Of a stretch of 28,881 nt of DNA, positions 1 to 10,800 are shown piece after piece; the stretch's first letter is position 1, and every line of letters begins with the position of its first letter. Origin of the DNA: Bacteroidales bacterium UBA4331. GTDB taxonomy: Bacteria > Bacteroidota > Bacteroidia > Bacteroidales > Paludibacteraceae. The stretch spans positions 1 to 28,881 of the forward strand of contig DGTR01000003.1 of NCBI GenBank assembly GCA_002394395.1. The letters run 5' to 3'. Both the position numbers and the translations under genes were made by a program. Below the pieces are notes generated by a model. The model searched no databases, was not told where the DNA came from, and saw only the letters and a program-made list of their open reading frames with translations.

Positions 1-235
1 GCTCACCCATAGTCCTTACGTTTCATCACAAAGTCATGCGGCCTCGTGACACATGGAGCTTTAATCCAACTTTCGCTGGGCTATTCCCCGACTATGGACA
101 GATTGCACACCTGTTACGCACCCGTGCGCCGGTCGCCGGCAATTAAAGCAAGCTTCAATCCCGCTGCCCCTCGACTTGCATGTGTTAGGCCTGTCGCTAG
201 CGTTCATCCTGAGCCAGGATCAAACTCTTCGTTGT
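1..235 (-). rRNA. rrs: 16S ribosomal RNA, 5' end (partial)
   Basis: Read on the minus strand, the segment begins at about 235 and contains the universal GAGTTTGATCCTGGCTCAG (226-208). It continues as GATGAACGCTAGCGACAGGCC and AACACATGCAAGTCGAGGGG, the usual Bacteroidota opening of 16S rRNA. Only about 235 of roughly 1500 nt are present; the rest runs off the left edge. The exact 5' end is placed by analogy with Bacteroides (ACAA-GAAGAG). The promoter and a leader of about 240 nt lie to its right. The sequence could support a genus-level call by database comparison, which I could not run. Confidence 0.97.
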
Positions 236-302
236 AAAAAGAAATTATAACTTAGCTCAGAATAATCGAATTTATCAAGTGTAGAAATTTTAGGGAACCT
301 TG

Positions 303-322
303 ATCGACCATTCATGGTCGAT
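303..322 (-). other. perfect hairpin in the rRNA leader
   Basis: ATCGACCAT and ATGGTCGAT form a 9-bp perfect stem with a 2-nt loop, about 70 nt before the 16S 5' end and inside the transcribed leader. It may be a processing or antitermination structure of the rRNA precursor. It has no T-tract on the minus strand, so it is not a terminator. The function is inferred from position only. Confidence 0.5.
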
Positions 323-484
323 ACTTTATTTCAGTTCTTGTACTACACTAATTGTTTCAATCTTTCAAAGAATGTTTTCTTTCAGTTTGGCGCAAAAAAA
401 TTAGGTCCTCAAAGAGAATCTGAATTTTAATGCCCGCGCCTTGCGGTAGAAAATCGAAACTCACTTGTTTCTCAAAAGCGAGTG

Positions 485-516
485 CAAAGGTACTGCTTTT
501 TTTTGATATGACCAAA
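485..516 (-). promoter_or_regulatory. rRNA operon promoter (-33/-7, Bacteroidota type)
   Basis: On the minus strand, TTTG (516-513) is followed by the 20-nt spacer GTCATATCAAAAAAAAGCAG and then TACCTTTG (492-485). This matches the Bacteroidota primary sigma consensus TTTG / TAnnTTTG. Transcription would start near 478, giving a leader of about 240 nt before 16S. The promoter is nearly identical to the tRNA operon promoter at 13586-13617. Upstream (517-550) lies an A/T-rich stretch with two TGCA-T-tract units, which resembles an UP element and is also shared with the tRNA promoter. Confidence 0.85.
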
Positions 517-702
517 TATTTTTGCAAAAAAATGCAAGAAAAAATGCACTTTCTTTGTAAAGTACTGAAAATAAGCAAGTTACAAAATCGCTATTTTTAG
601 GGGTATTTTGGGGCAAAAGCGCAAAATATGCTATAAAACACAAAAAGGCTTGCGTACGTGTACGTGCATAAGTATATATAAGGAACGGGCGTGCGCGCGC
701 GT

Positions 703-734
703 ATAGTTGATAGTTGATAGTTGATAGTTGATAG
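703..734. repeat. heptanucleotide tandem repeat (ATAGTTG)
   Basis: Four perfect ATAGTTG units (703-730) are followed by a partial ATAG. It lies between the rRNA upstream region and the hairpin array, in DNA with no supported gene. Heptamer arrays of this sort are known in cyanobacteria as STRRs. Two other heptamer tracts occur in this window (25175-25209 and 27775-27805) with different unit sequences. Confidence 0.9.
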
Positions 735-736
735 AT

Positions 737-1108
737 AAACCCGCATAGGATGCGGGGCTAATAAACAAAGAAGAAACATACGGGGCTCAATCCGCGCCGA
801 CCAAGCGGCAAAGCCGCAGGGATCGAACAGGAGCCACCGCAGGTAAACAACCAAAATGGAACAGGATGCCGGATTAAATCCGGCGTAACTGCCAAGAAAG
901 AAAACCCGCATGCAATGCGGGGCTAATAAACGAAGGACAAACCCGCTCGCGAAACTCGCGGACACAGGACAATGAGGGGCGGAGGTTCGCGCAATGATGC
1001 GCGAAAAATGCACAGAGAAAAGACGGCATAATATGCCGGACAATGGACAACGTTGCCGGATGACATCCGGCGGAATGGACGAAAGGAAAGCCGGCATTCA
1101 ATGCCGGG
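737..1108. repeat. array of short perfect hairpins in gene-free DNA
   Basis: This stretch has no supported gene. It holds at least eight small inverted repeats, mostly with 5-8-bp arms and 1-4-nt loops. They lie at 740-756, 805-817, 868-884, 905-921, 986-1005, 1024-1038, 1055-1071 and 1091-1107, with a weaker one at 948-960. Five have the same 7-3-7 geometry and use arms CCCGCAT, GCCGGAT or CCGGCAT. Units are separated by purine-rich linkers, several containing GGACAA. Two units sit in a direct repeat of about 40 bp (737-779 and 902-944) that differs mainly in the loop. They are REP-like or small mobile palindromes; none has a T-tract, so they are not terminators. Confidence 0.8.
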
Positions 1109-1200
1109 GAATGGACATACGAAGAAAGGACGGGACGTAGATGTACGTAATGGTCGCGAGATGGTCACGGGATTGAACCGTAAATAGATGATAGATGAAC

Positions 1201-1229
1201 AAAAAAAGATCATTTCCGGAGAAATGACC
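1201..1229 (-). terminator. Rho-independent terminator of the giant/small surface-protein transcript
   Basis: On the minus strand GGTCATTTC, loop TCCG and GAAATGATC form a 9-bp stem followed by seven T. The second pair is G-U on the minus transcript but would be an A-C mismatch on the plus transcript, so it is built for leftward transcripts. It ends the transcript of the small and giant genes after the 15-bp tandem repeat. Confidence 0.8.
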
Positions 1230-1237
1230 TTTTTTGA

Positions 1238-1372
1238 GTTACGCGGTGCGGCGTTAAGCGAAACGGCGTTAAGCGAAGCGGCGTTAAGCGGTGCAGCGTT
1301 ACGCGAAGCGGCGTTAAGCGGTGCGGCGTTAAGCGGTGCGGCGTTAAGCTTTGCGCCATTACGCGTTGCGGC
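1238..1372. repeat. 15-bp tandem repeat, nine units, spanning a stop codon
   Basis: Nine consecutive 15-bp units of the type GTTAAGCGGTGCGGC run without gaps; units 6 and 7 are identical and the others differ by a few bases. The last unit (1358-1372) contains the TAA stop and the final Arg-Asn-Ala codons of the small secreted protein on the minus strand. The array therefore fills the 3' untranslated region between that gene and its terminator. Both strands read as five-residue repeats, which is a consequence of the period and not evidence for a gene. Confidence 0.9.
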
Positions 1373-1871
1373 GGCGGTAGTAGCGGAAGCCGAGGAACGC
1401 CAGGGCGAAGAAGAGGAGGACAAGCGGTTCGCCTATCGGCGTTACAGGCGTAGTGGCGATTGGCAGATCTTCATCGTCATCGTCATTGGGATCTCCCCAC
1501 CCCGACCGCATCATTCCACCTTCGGACATCGTAATCCGTACTCCACCCATATTCGATGCGCTGAGGTATGGCGAGGTCGATGAGAACTGATAGGTCGGCT
1601 TGGTTAACGCATTAGTCCGGCTGCTCGCAGCCGAATAAGTGCCCGAGATCTGCGTACCACCGGCTATAGCGCCGCCAAAGACGGAGGAGTTGACCGACAT
1701 ATCCGAGCCGTGGAGCGGCTGATAGCCCCACGAAGCAGACGACGAGGTCCGGTCGTAGGCAGACGCGATGGATAGTGTGTAGCTTGCGCCACACAGCATC
1801 CATAGCATGAGAACATACCTTATTAAAACAAACTTATTTTTCATCATTATCTGCATTCCCCCTTTCGTCAT
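1359..1871 (-). CDS. small secreted Ser/Gly-rich protein with PEP-CTERM-like C-terminal tail
   Basis: A protein of 170 residues that I do not recognise by name. An N-terminal signal peptide (about residues 10-33) ends near SIASA. A low-complexity Ser/Thr/Gly/Ala mature part follows, then an acidic stretch DPNDDDDEDLP. The tail has the motif PVTPIGEP, a hydrophobic helix (LVLLFFALAFLGF) and the basic end RYYRRRNA. Motif, helix and Arg cluster is the layout of PEP-CTERM and sortase-type sorting signals, so membrane anchoring or processing is likely; the sorting enzyme is not in this window. The ATG at 1871 overlaps the giant gene's TGA by 4 bp (ATGA), which suggests translational coupling. Later Met codons (residues 6, 9, 10) are alternative starts, since GAAAGGGGG precedes residue 6. 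The stop lies inside a 15-bp tandem repeat. Confidence 0.8.
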   Translation of the reverse strand: MTKGGMQIMMKNKFVLIRYVLMLWMLCGASYTLSIASAYDRTSSSASWGYQPLHGSDMSVNSSVFGGAIAGGTQISGTYSAASSRTNALTKPTYQFSSTSPYLSASNMGGVRITMSEGGMMRSGWGDPNDDDDEDLPIATTPVTPIGEPLVLLFFALAFLGFRYYRRRNA

Positions 1872-4800
1872 CTGATTTTTTGTCCATAAATAGAGTACAC
1901 ATGTCCATCGCGGAGGATGAAGACGTGTCCGTTCTTAATAAATTTCACCGCCGAGGTGGTCTCGCCATCGATGTTGGTAAATCCGGTAGCTACCGGGTTC
2001 TCCCCACTCTGGCCGGGTACATATCCCGGACGGCGGATATAATAGCGCACCTCATGGCTGGTCTCCGGCGTCATGATATCGAGGTACGAACCATCGGAGA
2101 TGGAGCGCTCGGTATCGGTAAGCGCATCATAAAGGACGAGCGAACCGCTGATATTATTGACTCCCGTGAACCATAAACGCGTGAAAGGATCGAAGGGCAG
2201 GTCGCTCAGGTAGAACGACAGCGGTATATTCACAATCGAGTCACGCAAGTCAATACACAAGCCATATCCGTCTTCAGCCGCATAGAGGTTGAAAGGCGTT
2301 GCAGGCGTGGTATTATTGGTGTAGTTATCGATATTGAGGGTGGTGAGCAATGCATCCTCTCCCTCATACACCGCGTCATTATAGCCTTGACCGACGAGGA
2401 GCCGGCTGAAACAACGCGGCGATACGGTATTGGTAGCCGTGACGGTCATGATACCCTTCGGATACCTACGCGACGCCATGCGGATCGGTGCGGCGAGCGG
2501 CACTTTCTTATCCGGCGAAGTGAGTACACGGTTGGTATTGACTATTACGGTCAACTTTGTAGGCGTACCTGTGCTGACTTTCACCAGCATTGCGTGCATA
2601 GGCGGCAGGTAGCGTTTCGGATTGGAGATGGTATCCGTAGTAGCTAAAGCAGCCGATTTGGAAACCGTCGTATATTCGTTATTAGCTCCCATATACCCTA
2701 TTTCCTCCACCAAGCTATTATCGGCGATGAAGCCCCAGATATCAATATATCCCATGGTAGGGTTACCGAAGACGAAGGTCGTTGATCCGACTCCCTTTGT
2801 GATCGTGTAACTCTGGGACGTAGCTTCTTTACCCGGGTAGAACGCCAGTTCGCCGGCATGGTTTGTACAGAGCGAATTACGGTAGTCTCGCAGTTCATGC
2901 TCGTAGAGTTCGTCAACCCGTTCTCCATTCGTATTATAATAGTAGTACAGGTCATCGTTCTTTGGCAGACGCACGGCAGCGGGCTCTGTAGATTTGGTAC
3001 GTGCATAGACGGCAAATCCCTGTGCCGGCGGGAGCGAGAGCTTGACACCGTTGGTGACTTTGGACCACTCGGTATCCGCTGCATAATCTATATCCGCAAT
3101 CGATCCACCGTCTCCTTTTCGGATAACACTCGTACTATAGAGTGAGAGCCAGAAGGAGGCGTTACCAGTCTTATGCGTACGTCCGGCGGCATCGAAAGCT
3201 CCTACTTCCCATAATGGCGTCGTGTTATCGATGTCGGCGTTAGCCATGAAGATATCTCCACTGATCATACCTTGAACCGGCGCAGCACGGAACGCCCACT
3301 CGTTGTGCGGCATCGGCATATCGATAATCGCCTCTTCGTAGTCCATCCGTTGTTGCTGGCTCATTGCGGCTCCGGGCAGGAAGCGGATTGCCTCACAGGT
3401 GTTATACTGGAAGCCGACCTGTTTCACTGAGTCGTAGGTGGCAGGGGCGGTCAGGTCAGGCAGTTCCGGATAAGGCCTGCCGTCTGTCATGGCAGGGATG
3501 ATGATCGATGTAGTGGATAGCGGTGCGAAGCGAGCCGTGGCGTGGATAGGCCGGTTGTACTGATCAATACCCATCCAGTTGCCATGCTTGTTCCATTGTG
3601 CACTGATCGAGTCTTGCGGATCCCAACGCAGGTAACTCGGAACGACCGCAAGGGTGAACGGCACAGTTCCTACCTTGCAGCCTCCGTCTAAGGTATCCTT
3701 ACCGAGGATCGTCTGCAAATCGATGGCAAAGGTATAGTTGTAGCCTTGCTTCATCGTATAGTTGTTGCTGCTTGCAGGCTGGAGGGTGATATAGTGTCCC
3801 TTCAGGTAGTACTCCGTTTGTGGATAATCCAAATCGGGTACCAAGGCCAGTTTATGGAATCCCTCTTGGAAATCGGGATCATCGGTCGTAAGCAGCTTGA
3901 CGGAAGCGATTCCTATGTTCGGCATGATTGAATCGACCTTGAGGGTGATTTCCTGATTGGCCATATTCATATCGGCCAGTACTACTACCGGCAGTTTCAT
4001 CTCTTCCGGATCACGATGCAGTCCGCCTACGATGAGAGGTACCGCGGAGCTGGACTGCGGTTTGAGCTTGATCAGCAGCGGCAACGGACAAACTTCCACG
4101 CTCGAGTGCAGCTTCGTGTCGGTACCCGTGCCCAATATCGGGAAGATGACATACTGCACCGAATCGCCTGCATAGACGTTGGCAGTTAGCGACGGCTTGT
4201 AGAGCGTCAGGAATCCTTTGTTCACCAGGTCGGCAAGGATGTCATACGGATGCGCCGTCGTATCCAGATCCACCTTCTCGGCATCTTTGATACGCTGCAT
4301 CTCGTTGCGGCTGACGGCGGCCAGGTTAGGTGCGAACTGGTTGGCATTCTCGGTGCCCTTGGGTTCGCAACGCAGGATATCTTTCACTACCTTCACGATA
4401 TCGCTGTACTTATAGCCGTAGCGTCTCTTAGGCGAACCGGTCATATCGGCTGTGTCGCCATAGAGCAACCAGTCATTGACGCAGGTTCCGTTGAGGTTGA
4501 TAGGCGCGACGCTATCCAGATAGAGCGAACCCTTGACGCGCAAACCGATATCATAAGTCGAGTTGGCGCACAGGTCGAGCGACTCGGTTGTGGGTTGCTC
4601 TTCGCCGTTGAGTTCCAACACCATCTGGTTGCTTACCTTAAGGTGGCTGGTCATACCGCACAGACTGCTGAGCATGTCTTTATAGTTGCCCGACATATGT
4701 ACGGTAAAGGTATCGACGACATTTACGTATGCGCTATGTACCACGTACTTGACAGGACGTATGTCACCCTCGAGAATCTCGTAGATATAGCCCTCATTGA

Positions 4801-7800
4801 ATATCCTGTAGGAGGCATCCTTCGAGTGTTTTTGGAAAGAGACATCGAAGGTGTCGATCAACTGGTTCATATTGACGAAGATCGAGTCCGGATGCGTCGG
4901 TTCATAGGTCTTGCCCGGGATATAGAGCCGGCCATAGATAGTATCGGATTTCGATGGATCTGGATTATCCTTTCTGTCTTGATCCAGATAGTGATCTATC
5001 ATCTCTACGAACGTAACTACCCGATCTTTGTTGACGCTCTTGAGGGTATAACATACGGTGGTGTCGTTGTAGCCATCACCGACGATACCTTGGTAGTCCA
5101 CGCGCAGGATGACATGCGACGGGAGATCCTCGTCTGCTTTCTCCTTACAAGCCGTATTGGCCTGATAAGCAATCAACGGCGGTTTGGTAGCGAAGATACA
5201 CATGTCATCGATGATGAAGTCGTTTCCGTCCCAGTCGGACGACACGTTGGAGATGCGTACGCGGAAGTGTCGGTAGTCGATATTCTCGTCGAAGACGATC
5301 GGGAAGTAGATCTGGCTCCACTGGCTCGAGGGCTTGATACCTCCCGTGGTATACGAGGTGATGTCAACCCAATCGGTTCCGTTGACCGATCCCTGTACGG
5401 CAAAGGTGAAGTTCGGGTCTGCCTTACCGGTCTGGCTACTGGGGTTGCACACATAACCGGAGAAGAACATCTTCTGACCTGAGCACAGATGCGTCTCCAA
5501 GGAGAGGGCGGCTACCTGACCGGACGACGACATACCGTCGCAGTAGATCATGTATCCGTTGGAAGCTCCTCCATGTTGCTCCATCGGACGCCAATAGGAC
5601 GCCACACCTTCTCCCCAGTGATCCACTGTAGGAATGCGGTTGATCAGTCCGTACTCACCGTGGTTCGGGAAGTCGGATTGAGCATGCAGTCGGTTGTGGG
5701 GCAGGTCGGGTGTCTCGGGGTACGTATAGCCGTACGAAGCATCCGCCCACGGCAGCGGGTGAGGATAGACCGTATATTCGGGTCCCGGCCTGTTGTAGTC
5801 GAAATTCAGGCGTTCCAGCACTTCGTAGTGCTGCTCGATATCATCATTGGTGATGAGCGCTTTGACATTACCTGCCTTGTCTTTCGTCTCCGCCAACGGA
5901 CCGTACTTGCCGGGCTTATGATATATCAACTTGTAGCGGCAGATATTAAACATATATGCGCCATCCACCGTTGTTTCATCATTCCCCGGTGTACCCGTTG
6001 TTGACTGGCTGCGTGCGCGCAAACAATAATATACGGTGTCAAACTCCTGCCCGTTGGTGATGTTTTGCTTCGCCGGCACTTTCAGGAAGTCGTCGCTCAC
6101 GGTTGTCGAGTGGTTGCAGACGGAGTATTTCTGGGTCTTGGGGTTGTAGGTGTACCATTGGCAGGTAGCATCCCAACCGCCGCACCAGATCATCGAGTCC
6201 TTGCGCTCAGCGTTCCAACCGCCGTCGGACCAATGGTCGTCACGCATATAGTAGCCTAATAGCGACTCCGACTGTTTCGTCGATTTCAGGTGCTCTTTGA
6301 TGTAACGTTGCTCGGTGGAGAGTAACAACTCGTTGCCGGTAGGAGCCATCATAACGTGATCCTCCATGTATTTCTCTTTCGCCAGGGGGAAGACCTTCGT
6401 GGTATGTGCTCCTTCTCCGTCAGGAATTCGCGTTTTGTAGTGCTCCAGCGTATCGGCCATCTCCGTCCACGGATGCAGTTCGAAGATCTCACGCAACGAA
6501 AGCGTCGGCTCCGGAATAGCGGACATGGTGTCCAGCATGGCGGTATCCACCTGGTTCTTGTACGTTAAGGACATCGGCAGGTTGTCGTAGTAGTTGCCGA
6601 GCTCAGCCGCATAGGTCACAGTCGGTTTGCTTGCATCTGCCACGCCGAACGTCGTGATCGGCGGCGCTACACGCGCAACCTTGACAGGAGGATTTTTCTT
6701 GTTTTCGTAATAATCTGCCGCCTTGTAATGGAAGACGGTATAGCGACCCATCGTCACCAATACTTTTACGGAGTCATCTGGATCATCCGTTGCCGTATTC
6801 GGTACTTTGACCGAGTCACCGATGATACGGAACGGGAAGTTATAGGAGCCGCTTCTTCCGGAACCGGTGTTTCGCGGCTGCACACGCCAAACCGTATTCG
6901 GTATATCCGAGTCACCTATCGCACCTTCGCCCTCACGGAACCAGCGCCACCAGCCGAAGAAGTGGCTGTCGCGAATCGGCAACTCCACATCCTGCTTGGG
7001 GTAGTAATAGAGGATGCGTTTGTTCTCGTGTACCTGCTGCATACCGTCAGCTCGCAGCGGATCGCCTGAAGCACCGGGAGAGTGAACCAGGTGCTGGTTG
7101 TTGGCATACTGGAAATAACTGGGTTGGGATACGGTCAACTGTTCGGTGACGACATACATCTTGTCATCTATCATAACGATATAGAAGATGCGTAAATACG
7201 CCATACGCGGCGTACGGATACCGCTCTGCGTACATTCTACCGTAATGGTGGTGGCCGTCTTACCGGAGATACGACACCAACTCGGCGTATTACCGAATTC
7301 GTCCAAGAGTAGTACCTCTGCCATGGCCGTACTGCTCAAATCCATACGGCCGGATACCGTTACGTCCGTTTCATCCCTACCCAGCACCTCTATCGTCGTG
7401 TTCGCTACGTCCAGTACGTGACGACCTGTGCGATTCATTGTACCGATGTTGAAGGTATAGGATACCGGATCGGTGATCGTATTGGGGAAGGTATGGTTGT
7501 AGGCATCGTTTTCAACGACACATATGAGCGAGTCGTAGTTCGCTTCGTGGTAGGTCTTGCGTACCAGCGGTATCTTCAGCTCCGCATCGCTGACGGACCG
7601 GAACTTGCTCCAGTCACCCTTGAAGCGATAAGCCGGCGCACCTTCCCGTAACGAGAGGGTAACCTTCAGCGTATCGACGATATTGACGTATTTGCCGCCT
7701 ATCTTCACATCCCTCGGGCTGGTCGTGGCGTCCGAGGTGGAAACGGTGTTTGCCGTACGACTGATACCGCTCGTCGCAGGGCTTGGGGTGGATCCGCTAT

Positions 7801-10800
7801 CGAACGTACGTGCATCGGGGATGAGGCTGAAGGTCTGATTGGTTTTCCATTCCAGGCTGCTACTCTGCAGGTTAGACATGTCGGTCTCCTCTACGCGGCA
7901 GCAATAAACCACGCTATTACCCACCAACATCGAGTATTCCTTATACGCCTTGTAGGGCGCCTGGATAGCTACCGACATGTTGGTATTATAACCGAAGATG
8001 ACGGTATCGCGACTTGGGTAAGCGCCGTTGTTAAGCAGACTGTACTCTTGCTGCAGATAACTCCACGAGAAGACGGAAGCATCGTCTTCGTCGTCCACCA
8101 GTACCAGTTCGGAGCCGCTACCGGCAGTCTGCCTGAATTGCAACCATTTATCAGCGCCATACTGGAGCTTCACCAGCTCCTCTTCGTTGGCATTGTCGTT
8201 GGTTAAAACATTCACGTAATGGAAGGTCAGCAGCGATGAGTCGCTTGGATGAACTTCCGGTTTGTTTTCGCCGTCGATATGGAAATAGCGATCGACTTCG
8301 TATTTCGTCTTCAGCGCCACCTGATTTGCAGAGCCCGAGGGGGGGAAACTGAATTGCCACGGGGTGATATATTGCTTGTCGCTGTTGGATGGATCTTTCG
8401 AACCTTTGATGAGTGCCGTATTGGATGTTCCCTCTTTGTATAGCGTCCCATCCTTTAGCGCATATTGGCGGAAGATCAATCCACCGGTACCTGCCATGAT
8501 ATAGTAGCGCTTTTTACCGCTCTCTACCGACCAGATCAGTTCATCGCCTTCCAGCGAGGCCTGCATCAGCGGCACACGTGCAGTCACGGGATATTCTTTG
8601 CCACCGATGGTCACGGTCGTTGAGATGATCAGGGTATCATGGTTATCGACCTCTTTGTTCACCGCTTTCGTCGTGAGCGTGACGTGCTGGCTCACCGCTT
8701 CGGTTTTATCGAAATAGGATTCTCCCGAACTGAATGTACATGCGCCCGGCCCCAATTTCAGACTCTCTGTTATGTCTTCGGAGGAAATAACCTCTTCCTC
8801 GCCTACCTCATTGCCGTTCACGTCAACCAATGGATGCGCGGTCACGCGCGCTAACGTGAAGTTAATCACCTGACTGTTGTCCGCCAGCGGGTTGAAGATA
8901 TAGGACTTGAACTCGGGTTTCAGTACCAGATGGGTGATCGTTTCGCCGTAGTGGTATGTCTTCGTACGAACGATCACATCGCGGGTACGAACCGAACCGT
9001 CTCCATTGACCTTCAGACCGCGTGCGCCTTTCTTCCAACGACCGTAGTATTGTTTGATCTTACTGATACCGCCATGACTCATCGTGATACGGAAGGTATC
9101 GACGATATCGATGTAATTGCCTTCCCCATCCTTCACATCGATCGGGCTGTTGAGACCGCTGACGATATCGTTATGCCAGTGGTTGGAGGTCGTTTCATGC
9201 GTCGCACGGTCTTCTTCCGCAACAGCAGTGCTCACACGGCTATCCGGGATGAACTCAAAAACCTGCGATACGCGGTAGTTCTTATCCAGATACAGGTTGT
9301 TCGGGTCGTGGAGAATATGATCGGGATCCGGATGGAAATAGACCGTGTCGTTGCCCACCTTCGTTACCGCCAGCAGGTGCTTACCGATCATGGATGTCCA
9401 TACCTGTTCGCGCGACTGCTCGCCGCTATGATAGCCGAACTCAATCGTATCGCGCCATATGTGCGAAGTAGTATCCGGCAGCACGACATAATGCTCATCC
9501 GCTACGCGGACACGCGAGATCTGGAAAGTCGTTGCTTCGCCTTCCGTCTCCACACCGTCGAACTGGTTGAGCTCCTCGTTGTACTTCACGTACGAAGAGT
9601 CTATACTGGGGCGAGTGTGACGTTGAATATTACTCTCTAAAAATCCATCCAGATAGTTCTCAGACTTCAGTTTCGTATCCTGCACATCCGCCACGCTGTA
9701 GTCAGGCCAGCCGGCCGTGGAGGTGAATATACCCGCCCATGTACTGTTGGCAACGATCGTCACCGGGTCCTTGAACGGAGTCTCCGGGTTTTCGTAATAC
9801 AAACCCAAATACACATCACTCGCCGGCGCAAAATGGCTATAGAAGAGTAACGAGTCTTTGGCTCCGTACCGCCATTCACGGCGCGGGTCCAGCAAAAACT
9901 CTCCTGATACACACTCCTTACAAGGATTAGGGCCTCCGATCAACTTATACGTGCTGATGTAGTTCGGCTCGGTATTATAGGGGTCCGACATACCCTGATA
10001 GGTATCGGTCCAGTCGCCTACCGGACGAGCACGGACATAACGGTTGGTTGCGCCGACCGGTTGGGTCAGGAAATAGCGCTTGCCATTGGAGTGCATGAAC
10101 GAAAAAGCGACGTGATACGTACCGGTATAGGAACCTTGGGCATAGAGCGTCAGCGTGGAGTCTTTAACTAACGCGCCATCCGGAAGGCTGGTAAAGTCAA
10201 CCACATCGTTCGGCTGATAGGTTCTGCCGGAACCGTCTTCTTTGGTATTCCAACCCGTAAAGTTGAATCCGTTTACCAGTTGCGGATCCTCTACCGTTAC
10301 CCTCGTCTCTTCGTCTCCCGGATACTGGTCGGGCACCTGCGTTCCCAACAAGCCGTTGTTGTCGTAGTGGATATGGTACCGCGGGTTGGCTTTGACGAAC
10401 TCTATATAGCCGTTCGGCTCCGATCGGTTGGCATAAATACGTGCCCAACCGTCCTCACCACCTTCCACGAATTGGCTATGGTCAGTGGCTAAGGGCACCT
10501 CCGTTCCGCGTATATTCACACTCCAACCCGGGATGTCTATTCCCTCGTCGTCCGGGCTATACTCCGAACCGGAATAGATCTTCGCCCGGATCTGCAACGG
10601 TACATACGTAGAATCAATATGCCACATCTCCTCGCAGGTCCATACCGTGCTGTCCGCATCCGGACGCATCTGAACGTTCGTAAAGCCCCTGGGAGTGGTT
10701 ACTTGCAAGAAATAGCCTGCGGGCTTAAATGCCACGTTGAGGTTATTCACCGCCGAAGTCGTATCCGCTACCATCCGTCCGATGGCACCAGCCGGTGCCT

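Noticed and set aside
597..1097. Minus-strand frames of 75-166 codons across the hairpin array
   Set aside because: They read through palindromes and the heptamer repeat; no domain, no signal and the overlapping frames are mutually inconsistent.
1238..1372. 15-bp repeats as a CRISPR array
   Set aside because: Units are contiguous without spacers and far too short; no cas genes are nearby.
1188..1583. Plus-strand frame of 131 codons with pentapeptide-like units (ALSGA)
   Set aside because: The five-residue pattern follows from the 15-bp DNA period and appears on both strands. The frame starts in the terminator and overlaps a better-supported gene on the other strand.
4250..5482. 410-codon plus-strand frame opposite the giant gene
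   Set aside because: Shadow of the real frame: no signal peptide, domain or promoter, and the minus-strand protein is clearly continuous here.
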